Origin: Saliphagus infecundisoli
GTDB lineage: Archaea; Halobacteriota; Halobacteria; Halobacteriales; Natrialbaceae
Assembly: GCF_020177375.1 (NCBI RefSeq)
Contig: NZ_JAIWHV010000024.1
Span: forward strand, 1 to 61,284
Direction: 5' to 3'
DNA: 61,284 nt
The notes below the pieces were generated by a model, which was not told the DNA's origin, searched no databases, and saw only the letters and a program-made list of their open reading frames with translations. Positions 45,590 through 53,184 of this stretch are shown here, piece by piece; the stretch's first letter is position 1, and every line of letters begins with the position of its first letter. A program made the position numbers and the translations under genes.

Positions 45590-46856
45590 GGAAGGCGAGT
45601 AGCGACCAGCCAACGGCGGCATCACGAGGCCAGCGGGGCCGCTCGAGGCGTCCGCATCTGGTGGATCGGAGCGGAACGCTACAGCGTGGCGATCGGCCGG
45701 TGCCGGTGGACTCACTTCACGAGCTGCCCAGCACCGCACAGTACCGCCATCCCACGAACCCCCACCCACCTCCAGGGTCCGGGCGGCTCGCTCCCTGCGG
45801 TCGCTGCGCTGCCGGGCTTTCCCTGTCCGCTCTGTGGTGCATTGCAGTGCTCCAGACGGGGTGCGCTGGATAGCATCAGCACCAGATGCCGCGCTCATTG
45901 CTCCGTGCGGACGTCATGAGGGGGTCTGCCAGCGTGAAACGGTGTCTCGCGCTCGGGGTCGCGACTCCCTGGTGATCTCGGTGCTGTTGCCAGCGTCGAC
46001 AGGGCCGCCAGTGTCGCGATCGGCGTCATCACCGCTGCTGCTGTTGCGTCATCACCGCTGCTACTGTTGGGAGGATTGTTGGAGTCTTCATCGATATTCA
46101 GCTGAACTATGGTGTGATCGCTTGCGCATCGTGGGTGTGGTTCGCAAGTCGTGGTCGTGTCGTCGATGGGTGTGAGCGTGATCGAGGCAGAGGAGGAAGG
46201 AGGAGAAGTGGGAAATCTCGAGGGAGAGACAATGGAATCAGAGTCGAGGTGACGATGCAGATGACGTCCGAAAGCCCTCGGGCGCTCGGCATCCCGCGCC
46301 TCGCTGCGCTCCTCACTGCGTTGCGGTGCTTGCGTCGTCGGGGGACGACCGAGATGCCCTCGCCCTTTCGCAGTCCACCAGGAAGGGGAATCAAGAGCCG
46401 GCCGTTTTCGAGCTGCTCGACCGGTATGTTCGCGACGGCACGCCCCGCTCGCCGCGTGCCGCCCTCCGCTCGCTCGCGACCGACCATTCCGGGCGTGCGC
46501 CGCCGACTCCCGCACGGCACCGTCGACAGCTCACCACCCGACTGACCGGCACAGCGGCGTTCCGGGCTCAACTGGATGTGGTCTCGACGCCAGCGCTTCA
46601 CCCGTTCGGGTCCTGCGGACCGCGGCTTCGCCGCCCGCGACGGACGTGGTTGCGTCGCGGCGAACGGGGAATGCGCTGGACGCTCGCTCCGGGCGGGTCG
46701 GCGCGCGGTGCTGGCTGGTGGGGGTGGGTGTCCCGCTCTGCTCGCGCCTTAGGGGACCTGAAGGCGCGAGCGAGAGCGGTTGCAGGGGACGACGGAGTTG
46801 GAACTGAGAGATGTTGGAAGTGAAGACGCGTTGGAAAGCGCCTTCGGATTAGAACC
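45590..46856. other. gene-poor GC-rich region with repeats
   Basis: No firm gene. A GTG-started plus frame at 46326-46823 contains a protein-like part (EPAVFELLDRYVRDGTP...RAALRSLATD) that decays into Arg/Trp-rich sequence, perhaps a dead gene. A 23-bp tandem duplication lies at 46023-46068. GC-rich palindromic bits like those of the 47.7-49.8 kb elements are scattered through it. Confidence 0.35.
46740..46771 (+). promoter_or_regulatory. 11-bp perfect stem-loop before the OB-fold gene
   Basis: GCTCGCGCCTT and its complement AAGGCGCGAGC flank a 10-base loop, about 85 bp before ATG 46857. It could be a terminator-like or regulatory hairpin; no T-tract follows. Confidence 0.4.
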
Positions 46857-47717
46857 ATGAGTTCCAAGGAGTTCAGCGGTGATAAAGGTTCGGATGGACA
46901 GGATGATGACCAGTACGCGGTTGCGGACAAGGCAGATCCGTTCGCGGAAGACGTCGTGGACGAGACGCCGGAGTTCGCGGCGTCGGTCGATCAGGAGGTC
47001 AACACGAAAGTCGAGACCGAGCACCCGGAGACGGTGGTCGGGCGGGACGAGAACGAATACGGCCACCTGCCGTTAGCGCAAGAGGAAGAAATCCGGGCTC
47101 GAGAGGAAGAGCTCGAGATGATCAGCGCGAAAGCGACGTTCGGCCAGCAAGAGGGGCGTGAAGAGCGTACCCGTGAAGTGGTCGTCGAACAGCGCCGTGA
47201 GCGGCGGATCGAGCGGGTCGATCCCCGGTCGGAGTTGGAGCAAGCGAAGGTCGCAGAAGTGAACACGCAGTCAGTGCGGATCACAGAGAGCGTGCGTGGG
47301 GGACCGAGCCGGGCGGCAGTGAGCCGTGGGCTGGCCGAGAGGGTCGCAGATGGGAAGTCGATGATCGACGCGACCCTCGAGCAGATGGAGGAAGTCAAGG
47401 CTGAAGCAGGGTCGATCGTGGACATCGCAGACGTCCCCGAGGTGGAGACGGGCGAAGTGGACGTGGAAGGCGAGATCATCGAACTGTGGGAGCCCTCGAA
47501 GCCGTCGATCCAACAAGTCGGACTGATCGCGGACGATACCGAGAAGATCAAGTTCACGATCTGGAAGAACTCCTACCAGACGAAGGTGAGCGAGGGAGAG
47601 ACCGTGCGATTCAGGAACGTGAAGAAGAACTGGTACGACGAGACGTGCAATCTGGCCGTGACCGGGTGGAGTCGACTCGAGTTCCCCGAGCGCGGCCGGT
47701 GGTGGACCGACGAGTAG
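46857..47717 (+). CDS. putative OB-fold single-strand DNA-binding (RPA-like) protein
   Basis: The 286-residue product has an acidic N-terminus, a coiled-coil-like middle (about 70-120) and a C-terminal domain starting VDVEGEIIELWEPSKPSIQQ and continuing TEKIKFTIWKNSYQTKVSEG, the beta pattern of haloarchaeal RPA/SSB OB folds. ATG 46857 starts MSSKEFSGDKG. No zinc finger is present. Near primase and coupling genes, an SSB would protect transferred single strands. A 3' T-tract and structured repeat follow. Confidence 0.72.
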   Translation: MSSKEFSGDKGSDGQDDDQYAVADKADPFAEDVVDETPEFAASVDQEVNTKVETEHPETVVGRDENEYGHLPLAQEEEIRAREEELEMISAKATFGQQEGREERTREVVVEQRRERRIERVDPRSELEQAKVAEVNTQSVRITESVRGGPSRAAVSRGLAERVADGKSMIDATLEQMEEVKAEAGSIVDIADVPEVETGEVDVEGEIIELWEPSKPSIQQVGLIADDTEKIKFTIWKNSYQTKVSEGETVRFRNVKKNWYDETCNLAVTGWSRLEFPERGRWWTDE

Positions 47718-47728
47718 CCGACACTCCC

Positions 47729-47876
47729 CTCTTTTTTTGGTGTAGAACCACACGCTCGCTTCGCTCGCGTCCTCCCCAGCCGACGCCCTGCGGGGCGCAC
47801 TGGCGTGCGCTTCCTCGGTCGTCCCTCGCGCGTTCTCCACGCCTTTCGGCGTGGATTCATCGCGCGCCACCGCTCG
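47729..47876 (+). repeat. structured 3' element R1
   Basis: Begins CTCTTTTTTTGGTGTA right after the OB-fold gene, then GC-rich hairpins: CGCCC-TGCG-GGGCG, GCGCAC-TGGC-GTGCGC, and an outer CGCGCG pair enclosing CCACGCC-TTTC-GGCGTGG. Two further copies follow. Likely terminator plus structured RNA. Confidence 0.6.
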
Positions 47877-47934
47877 TAGCCCCGCAGGGAAGGGGTGGAC
47901 GGAACCGCTTTGGAGAGAGTGGTCATGAGAGTGC

Positions 47935-47985
47935 ACTGCTCGGTGGCGTTGTTCGCCCCCTCGAGGGGTAGGAGGTTTCGAAGAG
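47935..47985 (+). promoter_or_regulatory. hairpin leader B
   Basis: CGGTGGCGTTGTTCG box, hairpin CCCCCTCGAGGGG, then TAGGAGGT, a strong Shine-Dalgarno about 10 bases before the ATG. Confidence 0.65.
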
Positions 47986-48351
47986 ATGTCAACGAGGACA
48001 AACCCGACTGACGGACATGGTACCGAGATCCAGACAGAAGCGGTCGGAGCGGTGGAGTCGCTGTTCGCGGGCGGCGAGCTGATCGATGCAGCGCGGGTCG
48101 TCAGCTTGGAGACAGAGTTCAGCGTGACGCTGTTTCAAGAAGAGACGGTGGAGAAGATCTGGACGGAGGACGAGGACGCAGACGAAGCCGGAAACGAGAC
48201 GGTGGAGGAGGCAGCACAGACGGCGCGGTGTCCGAACTGTGAGGTGGAGGTTGCCGTGTCGGTGGTGATCCAGCAGACGCGAGCAGCGGACGAGGCGGGA
48301 ACGAGGCTGTACCGTGGGACGTGCGGGTGCACGTGGCGGCGGGGGAACTAA
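47986..48351 (+). CDS. small zinc-ribbon protein
   Basis: The 121-residue product has an acidic helical N-terminal half and a C-terminal ribbon: TARCPNCEVEVAVSV and, about 25 residues later, GTCGCTWRRGN. The CxxC...CxC layout could bind one zinc ion. It lies behind leader B and before element R2, as if each gene were a cassette with its own leader and 3' element. Function unknown. Confidence 0.65.
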   Translation: MSTRTNPTDGHGTEIQTEAVGAVESLFAGGELIDAARVVSLETEFSVTLFQEETVEKIWTEDEDADEAGNETVEEAAQTARCPNCEVEVAVSVVIQQTRAADEAGTRLYRGTCGCTWRRGN

Positions 48352-48363
48352 CCCTGCCGAAGG

Positions 48364-48506
48364 GCTCTTTTTTGGTGTATTTGGCCACACGCTCGCTTCG
48401 CGAGCGCCCTCCCCAACCGACGCCCTGCGGGGCGCACTACCGTGGGCCTCCTTGGCCGTCCCTCGCGCGTTCTGTGCGCTATCGCACGCTTTCATCGCGC
48501 GCCACC
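48364..48506 (+). repeat. structured 3' element R2
   Basis: Same layout as R1: GCTCTTTTTTGGTGTA, then CGCTCGC-TTC-GCGAGCG, CGCCC-TGCG-GGGCG, and an outer CGCGCG pair around GTGCG-CTAT-CGCAC. The inner stem differs from R1 and R3 yet still pairs. Confidence 0.6.
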
Positions 48507-48573
48507 TCCCCGTACGCTCCGTAGGAGACGGTGGGGAAAGAACGGCCTAGAGAGACTGATTGAGGAGTCGCTC

Positions 48574-48618
48574 GTGGGGTAGCGTTGCTCGCCCCCTCGA
48601 GGGGTAGAGGGATCAGAG
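48574..48618 (+). promoter_or_regulatory. hairpin leader C
   Basis: GGTAGCGTTGCTCG box, hairpin CCCCCTCGAGGGG, TAGAGGGATCAGAG, then ATG 48619. Nearly identical to leader B in the stem. Confidence 0.65.
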
Positions 48619-48849
48619 ATGACGGATCGACCAGACGCCCAGCCAGAGGCGATTGTTGTTGAATTCACAGCCGAAGACGATCCGCAGTTTGCGAAACCCG
48701 ATCACGATCCTCACGGCGAAGTGCCAGCGCTTGCCGCTCAGTCTGGAACGCGGTGCGACAGCTGTGGGACCTACGGCCTAGTGCCGACGGCGGCGTGCGA
48801 GGACGCCATGATCCAGGACGTTGATCTCGTCTGTTCAGAGTGTGGGTGA
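48619..48849 (+). CDS. zinc-finger mini-protein
   Basis: The 76-residue product ends with a two-knuckle finger: TRCDSCGTYGLVPTAACEDA and, after a short linker, LVCSECG. The rest is acidic and disordered. A paralogue with the same knuckle order and C-terminal position lies at 51279-51542. Likely binds zinc; partner unknown. It has leader C in front. Confidence 0.65.
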   Translation: MTDRPDAQPEAIVVEFTAEDDPQFAKPDHDPHGEVPALAAQSGTRCDSCGTYGLVPTAACEDAMIQDVDLVCSECG

Positions 48850-48911
48850 GTTCGACGAGACGACCCATGGCTGGTCGATGAACACGAACAAGAGTGACAC
48901 GAAAACGTAGC

Positions 48912-48959
48912 CGCCCGGTGGCGTTGTTCAACCCCCCGGAGGGGTAGAGGGTTTCAGAG
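48912..48959 (+). promoter_or_regulatory. hairpin leader D
   Basis: GGTGGCGTTGTTCAA box, stem CCCCCC-GGA-GGGG, TAGAGGGTTTCAGAG, then ATG 48960. Confidence 0.65.
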
Positions 48960-49430
48960 ATGTCGATACAGAACTCAGTTAGTCGATCCGCGACCGCACA
49001 GGGACTCGAGACGACCGAAAGCATCGACGCGCGATTCGAGGCGTGGGATTGCGAGCAGGGAAGCGTCCGTCCGTGGGCACTGGGACGACGAAAGTGTGTC
49101 CTCTCGTTAGTTCGGTTCTTCGAGGAGGAAATACAAGAGGGGATACTGTCGACGCCGATGGAGGTGACGATCGCGCCGACGCCGCTGTACCAGCCGTCGC
49201 CGAGCTGGCGCGAGCGAATCCGTGGAACGTACCAAGTGGGAGTGTACCCGAACGCGAACCCGGACTGGGGATCGATCGAAGCGGAAGTCCCAACGCTTGA
49301 GGAAGCACTCTCGGTCGCAGACCGGGTCTGCAGTGACCTCGAGGAACGCTACGAGCTGCTGAGGGAGGGCGATGGGCGAGAGAATGGGGATCTCACACTG
49401 TCGTTGCGAGGACCAAAGCCGATCGTCTGA
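48960..49430 (+). CDS. hypothetical soluble protein of the small-gene array
   Basis: The 156-residue product begins MSIQNSVSRSATAQGLETTE. Its middle has FFEEEIQEGILSTPMEVTIA and a basic patch around SWRERIRGTYQVG; the C-terminal part is helical (LEEALSVADRVCSDLEERY). No known motif. It has its own leader (D), so expression is probably set by that hairpin rather than by a shared operon promoter. Function unknown. Confidence 0.6.
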   Translation: MSIQNSVSRSATAQGLETTESIDARFEAWDCEQGSVRPWALGRRKCVLSLVRFFEEEIQEGILSTPMEVTIAPTPLYQPSPSWRERIRGTYQVGVYPNANPDWGSIEAEVPTLEEALSVADRVCSDLEERYELLREGDGRENGDLTLSLRGPKPIV

Positions 49431-49456
49431 GTCGATCGACTTCGCGAGCAGAGAGC

Positions 49457-49503
49457 GCACAGCCGGTAGCGTTGGTCACCCCCCAGGGTAGAGGGGTTAG
49501 GAA
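49457..49503 (+). promoter_or_regulatory. hairpin leader E
   Basis: GCACAGCCGGTAGCGTTGG box, weaker stem CCCCCC...GGG, TAGAGGGG and a short gap to ATG 49504. The most degenerate stem of the set. Confidence 0.5.
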
Positions 49504-49656
49504 ATGGAGTCCCAACACGGAGCCGCCTACCGGGTGCATCTGGCGTTAAGCAATCTCAAGAGCATCGACGATGATCAGTTGAGCAGCGAGGATCGAGAGA
49601 AGATCGCTGAAGCAGTGGGAAGTCTTGAAGAGGTGGGGATTGTGGAGATTCGATAG
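49504..49656 (+). CDS. 50-residue helical protein
   Basis: The frame encodes MESQHGAAYRVHLALSNLKS and ends in an acidic amphipathic helix and VEEVGIVEIR-like tail. It lies between leader E and structured element R3, the same leader-gene-element arrangement as its neighbours, which is the main reason to believe it is expressed. Function unknown; a coiled-coil partner is possible. Confidence 0.5.
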   Translation: MESQHGAAYRVHLALSNLKSIDDDQLSSEDREKIAEAVGSLEEVGIVEIR

Positions 49657-49803
49657 GCTCTTTTTTTGGTGTAGAACCACACGCTCGCTTCGCTCGCGTC
49701 CTCCCCAGCCGACGCCCTGCGGGGCGCACTGGCGTGCGCTTCCTTGGTCGTCCCTCGCGCGTTCAGCGCGCTATTGCGCGCTTTCATCGCGCGCCACCGC
49801 TCG
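49657..49803 (+). repeat. structured 3' element R3
   Basis: GGCTCTTTTTTTGGTGTA starts the element, followed by the same hairpins as R1 and an outer CGCGCG pair enclosing AGCGCGC-TATT-GCGCGCT. Highly similar to R1 outside the changed inner stem. Confidence 0.6.
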
Positions 49804-50011
49804 GGTTCGCGTCGGTTCCGGATGGCCCACGGATCGCCAGCCCGTAGTATTGGATTGGCCCACGAGATTGGATTGGCCCACGAGAGGAGTACGGGGGCGG
49901 AATCCTCCGCGAGGTATGGCAATACTGTACGCAGCCACCGCATCGAACGGTGCCACGGTGACCGACAGATAGGCAGGTAACGTTTCGACGACGGTGTAGC
50001 CGTCCCGCTGG

Positions 50012-50644
50012 TCACACGTCAGCGGCGATCTCTTCGATCTGGTCGCGGTGGGGACCGTCGCCCTCGAGGAGTTCACCGGGTGTGAGGCGGTAGGTGACAC
50101 CGAGCTTTTCGGTGACGACAGTGTGTCCATCGGGTTCGATCTCGGCGGCCAGCCCACAGTCTATGAGCCTCTCTTTGAGCGTGCGGACGTCGGCAGACGG
50201 CTCGGAGTCGGTCTGGTCAGCGTCTGTAGAGGTTTCGGTGGGATCACTTTCGGTCTGATCCTCGTTGCCTGTGTCCGCGTTCTCGCCTTCCTCGTCGGTT
50301 TCATCGGGTTCGCCGGAATCGTCGGTGGCGAGGCTTCTGAGACGGGGGACGGGGTACGAATAGTGAGAAACACCAGCTTCGTTGAGTTCGGCGAGCGGGA
50401 ACGGCCCGTCGCGTTCAGCCCAGTCGGGGTCGAATTCGGCGAGTTCGTGGCGGTAGACCACGATGGCAACGGAGGCATCCTCGGGATAGTCGGGATTGTC
50501 CTCTGCGACGGTCGTATTGCGGTAGGCAGTCCAGTCGTCGGCAGCCTGTGGCGGGCAATTGACAACGATTGCCGTGTTGGGATCGTCGTCAGGTGAATCG
50601 CGGTCAACCACTGGCTCACCAATCTCGAAAGCGTCTCGATCCAT
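50012..50644 (-). CDS. hypothetical acidic protein with operator-like palindrome upstream
   Basis: The 210-residue product from ATG 50644 (MDRDAFEIGEPVVDRDSPDD) has an N-terminal globular region with WTAYRNTTVAEDNPDYPED and VAIVVYRHELAEFDPDW, a Thr/Glu/Asp-rich linker (about 115-150) and a C-terminal winged-helix-like part (RTLKERLIDCGLAAEIEPDG). A TATA-like ATTAATAG lies 25-32 bp before the start. It is the only minus-strand gene in the small-gene array. The C-terminal fold could bind DNA; it is a candidate for the regulator of the palindrome. Confidence 0.65.
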   Translation of the reverse strand: MDRDAFEIGEPVVDRDSPDDDPNTAIVVNCPPQAADDWTAYRNTTVAEDNPDYPEDASVAIVVYRHELAEFDPDWAERDGPFPLAELNEAGVSHYSYPVPRLRSLATDDSGEPDETDEEGENADTGNEDQTESDPTETSTDADQTDSEPSADVRTLKERLIDCGLAAEIEPDGHTVVTEKLGVTYRLTPGELLEGDGPHRDQIEEIAADV

Positions 50645-50696
50645 GCTCCATCCGATCGACGGTCGTCGCGCTATTAATACTATTTGCTGACTCTGG

Positions 50697-50738
50697 GTTA
50701 CCCCACGAACAACGGCCAGTACACACGTGTGGGGTAAC
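50697..50738. promoter_or_regulatory. 42-bp palindromic operator, copy 2
   Basis: Same GTTACCCCAC / GTGGGGTAAC arms and the same 32-bp start-to-start distance as at 24134; the spacer sequence differs. It is 53-94 bp upstream of the minus-strand gene and about 45 bp before leader F on the plus strand. Confidence 0.65.
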
Positions 50739-50783
50739 TGACGCTCCTCCACAGCACCAGCAGTCCGCTGATCGCTGACCGTA

Positions 50784-50831
50784 CCGGACGTGATGTCGTT
50801 CACCCCCGAGAAGGGGGAGAGGGATTCGAGG
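50784..50831 (+). promoter_or_regulatory. hairpin leader F (orphan)
   Basis: ACCGGACGTGATGTCG box, stem CCCCC-GAGAA-GGGGG, GAGGGATTCGAGG, then an ATG that opens only a seven-codon frame (MTIQHTA, TGA at 50853). Its gene seems lost, or the short frame is a leader peptide. Confidence 0.55.
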
Positions 50832-50872
50832 ATGACGATCCAGCACACGGCCTGATGATCACTGACCCGACC

Positions 50873-50925
50873 GCACGGCCTGGTTGTGTTGTTGTACTCC
50901 CCAAGAGGGGTGGAGGATTTCACTA
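50873..50925 (+). promoter_or_regulatory. hairpin leader G
   Basis: GCACGGCCTGGTTGTGTTG box, stem CCCC-AAGA-GGGG, TGGAGGATTTCACTA, then ATG 50926. Confidence 0.6.
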
Positions 50926-51177
50926 ATGGCTGAAACCGAGACAGAGCGGTTGATCGCTACGTGGTCGGACAGTCCGTATACTGGGATTCAAAAGCGTCAC
51001 ATCACAGTGACGCATCGAATCGTGGCGAACTGGTATCCCGGCATTGGATGCGACATTCGCCACGAGATCAAATGCGCCGATCGGGAATACAACGACTGGA
51101 CGCCTGCCGAAACATGGGAACTGCGGAGCCACGGCGTTGAGAAGATCCAAACGCAGGCCGGGAAGGGATTGCCGTGA
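50926..51177 (+). CDS. 83-residue hypothetical protein
   Basis: MAETETERLIATWSDSPYTG opens the product. It has many aromatic and charged residues (YPGIGCDIRHEIKCADREYN) with two Cys, but no regular zinc motif, and ends with a helix (TPAETWELRSHGVEKIQ). The ATG overlaps the TAA of a 23-codon frame (50855-50926) that itself overlaps the seven-codon frame of leader F. Function unknown. Confidence 0.6.
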   Translation: MAETETERLIATWSDSPYTGIQKRHITVTHRIVANWYPGIGCDIRHEIKCADREYNDWTPAETWELRSHGVEKIQTQAGKGLP

Positions 51178-51233
51178 CGACGTAGGGGACTAACAGCGAC
51201 AATGAGAGGGCCGGCGACCATGCGGCTCGCACC

Positions 51234-51278
51234 GCACGGTGGCGTTGGCCGGTCCCCCTGAGGGGCGAGGAGACCGAG
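51234..51278 (+). promoter_or_regulatory. hairpin leader H
   Basis: GCACGGTGGCGTTGG box, stem CCCC-CTGA-GGGG with CGAGGAGACCGAG before ATG 51279. Last of the eight leaders. Confidence 0.6.
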
Positions 51279-51542
51279 ATGATCACTGCCAGTCAGGCTT
51301 CACAACCGATCACTGCCGAGTTCACCCCCGAACCAACGCTCGATCCTGATCTCGAGTCCGGTCCCAGGTCCGGTCCCAATTCCGATTTCGAGACAGCCAG
51401 TGCCCGTTTCGAACTGTTCGACCTGCCCGATCAGACGAATACGAGTTGTGATTACTGTGGCAAGATCGGCTTCGTCGAGACACACCACTGCGAGAGTGCC
51501 GAACGCCTCGGACTTTCGCTCATCTGTACGGAGTGCGAATGA
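51279..51542 (+). CDS. zinc-finger mini-protein, paralogue of the 48.6 kb gene
   Basis: The 87-residue product has a long acidic/proline N-terminus and a C-terminal finger: TSCDYCGKIGFVETHHCESA then LICTECE. The spacing mirrors RCDSCG...AACEDA...LVCSECG of the other copy, so they share a recent or conserved origin. Same leader type. Function unknown. Confidence 0.65.
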   Translation: MITASQASQPITAEFTPEPTLDPDLESGPRSGPNSDFETASARFELFDLPDQTNTSCDYCGKIGFVETHHCESAERLGLSLICTECE

Positions 51543-51711
51543 ACCATAACGCAGCTTCGAGCCGATTGAGAACGGACACGTGCCCACGCTGGCCGTCTCT
51601 GGCCGCCGAGAACAGGACAGGTCGACTACCCAGCCCAATCCTCGTGTCTGTCCTTCGCTCGCTCTCAGCGCCGCTCACGGACGCTGAACGAAAGCCTTCC
51701 CAGTGACTCCC

Positions 51712-52035
51712 ATGTCAGTCTCACCGCACCCGCTTGACCGCCTCGAGCTAACGGACAGAACGCTTCAACGCGCTCAGTACGAAGCCTTCGAGTTCGAACT
51801 CGTCGAACAAGGCGTGCTCGTCCGCAACGCGAGCCACGAGGATCCGACTGATCACGAGTACCTCGTGACGATCGACGACGGGCTTCCAGACAGCTGTGAG
51901 TGCCCAGCCGACGAACACCATCCAAGTGCGTGCAAACATCGAGTCACGATCGCGATCCGTTCACACGTCCTCGACTCGGCGTGTAATCTCCAGCGAGTTC
52001 GAAATCTCTCTGCTCCCCCAGTCGTTACTCAGTGA
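51712..52035 (+). CDS. SWIM zinc-finger protein
   Basis: The 107-residue product has the SWIM pattern C-x-C...C-x-H: DSCECPADEHHPSACKHRVT near residues 60-80. SWIM domains bind DNA or proteins. The N-terminal part (LDRLELTDRTLQRAQYEAFE) is helical, then beta strands. ATG 51712 is chosen over a GTG three codons earlier. It has no hairpin leader, which separates it from the array. It is convergent with the ACR3 gene. Confidence 0.75.
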   Translation: MSVSPHPLDRLELTDRTLQRAQYEAFEFELVEQGVLVRNASHEDPTDHEYLVTIDDGLPDSCECPADEHHPSACKHRVTIAIRSHVLDSACNLQRVRNLSAPPVVTQ

Positions 52036-52086
52036 GCAATACTTGCGATCGTGTTACGTCCAGGTGCATACAAACCGCTCTTGACC

Positions 52087-53082
52087 TCAGCTGCTTCCGA
52101 GTACCGACCGGAGATCGAGCGACCACCAGTTCCGGTCCCTGATTGCGACGTGGACCTGTGCGATGATCCCCAGCAACGGCAGTTCCAATAGCGGACCGAT
52201 GACGAGTGCTAATGGGATAAGCGGGTCGTTGGGAAAGGCGACGACTGCAATCGCCAGCGCTGTCGGGGAGTTCCGCGAGAGGATCGTGTTGTTGAAACAG
52301 ACCACCTCTGGATAGGAAAACGACAACAGGCGACCGATACCGAAGCCGACACCGAGATTGATCGCGTAAAACGCGATGACGGGAAGCGCGAGCAACGCGA
52401 GCAGTCCCGGGTTCTCGACGATTACCTCCCCTTGTGAGGCAAACATTGCTCCGATTGCGAGGCTCAGAAAGACGATCTGGACCGGGCTCAGCCTCGGGAG
52501 GAATCGATCGGTGAACCACGTCGTCCCCTTCGTGCGGGTCAACCCCCACCGAGCGAGCCCGCCAAACGCGAGTGGAACCACGAGGACGAGACCGACGCTC
52601 TCTATCAACACCCCGAGGGGTAATTCAACTAACGCTCCCGCAAAGACGTACAGATACACCGGAAGCAGTACCAACTGTAAGACGAGGTTGTACGGAAGGA
52701 TCGAGGTGGCAAGGGGAACGTCTCCGTCGGCGATATCGGTGAAGATGAGATACCAGTCCGTACAGGGCGTGACCAACAGCATGATGAGACCGACCCAGAG
52801 CGCCGGGTGATCCCGAAGGAAAAGCGCACCGAGGCCGACGGCCAACAGCGGACTCCAGACGAAGTTGACCAGGAGGCTCGATCCGACGACGCGGCGGTTC
52901 CCGAACGCCGCCCGGAGCCGGGAAAACGAAACACCGGTGAACGCAGCAAACAGCATGACCATCAGAAATGGGAGGATCAGCCGATCCGCAACGGCGGGGA
53001 TACCCGCGATTTGACCCAGCGCGAGCCCACCGACGATGGCGGCGAGAACGAATACCGTCTGGTACTTCTCGACGAACTCCAT
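52087..53082 (-). CDS. ACR3-type arsenite efflux permease
   Basis: The 331-residue protein has ten likely membrane helices and the ACR3/bile-acid-transporter fold. The conserved Cys of the ACR3 family is in LVTPCTDWYLIFT. It would expel arsenite (or antimonite). It is divergent from an arsenate reductase gene with a 102-bp shared promoter region. No ArsR regulator is visible next to it. SBF-family relatives with other substrates exist, but the Cys motif and neighbour favour arsenite. Confidence 0.8.
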   Translation of the reverse strand: MEFVEKYQTVFVLAAIVGGLALGQIAGIPAVADRLILPFLMVMLFAAFTGVSFSRLRAAFGNRRVVGSSLLVNFVWSPLLAVGLGALFLRDHPALWVGLIMLLVTPCTDWYLIFTDIADGDVPLATSILPYNLVLQLVLLPVYLYVFAGALVELPLGVLIESVGLVLVVPLAFGGLARWGLTRTKGTTWFTDRFLPRLSPVQIVFLSLAIGAMFASQGEVIVENPGLLALLALPVIAFYAINLGVGFGIGRLLSFSYPEVVCFNNTILSRNSPTALAIAVVAFPNDPLIPLALVIGPLLELPLLGIIAQVHVAIRDRNWWSLDLRSVLGSS

Positions 53083-53184
53083 TCACTAAAGCGTCGGTTC
53101 CATGCGGGGTTAGGACTGTGGATTGCACCCAGGATTCGTGCCAGCAACAGAGTATAGGCATCAGAGAGCGAACGCCCACGGACG

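Noticed and set aside
47486-48550. Plus-strand frames through the R1 and R2 elements
   Set aside because: Cys/Arg/Ser/Pro-rich products of structured repeats; the same pseudo-peptide recurs in each element copy.
49844-49884. Short tandem GGATTGGCCCACGAG duplication
   Set aside because: Only two units with no gene or site attached; could be slippage.
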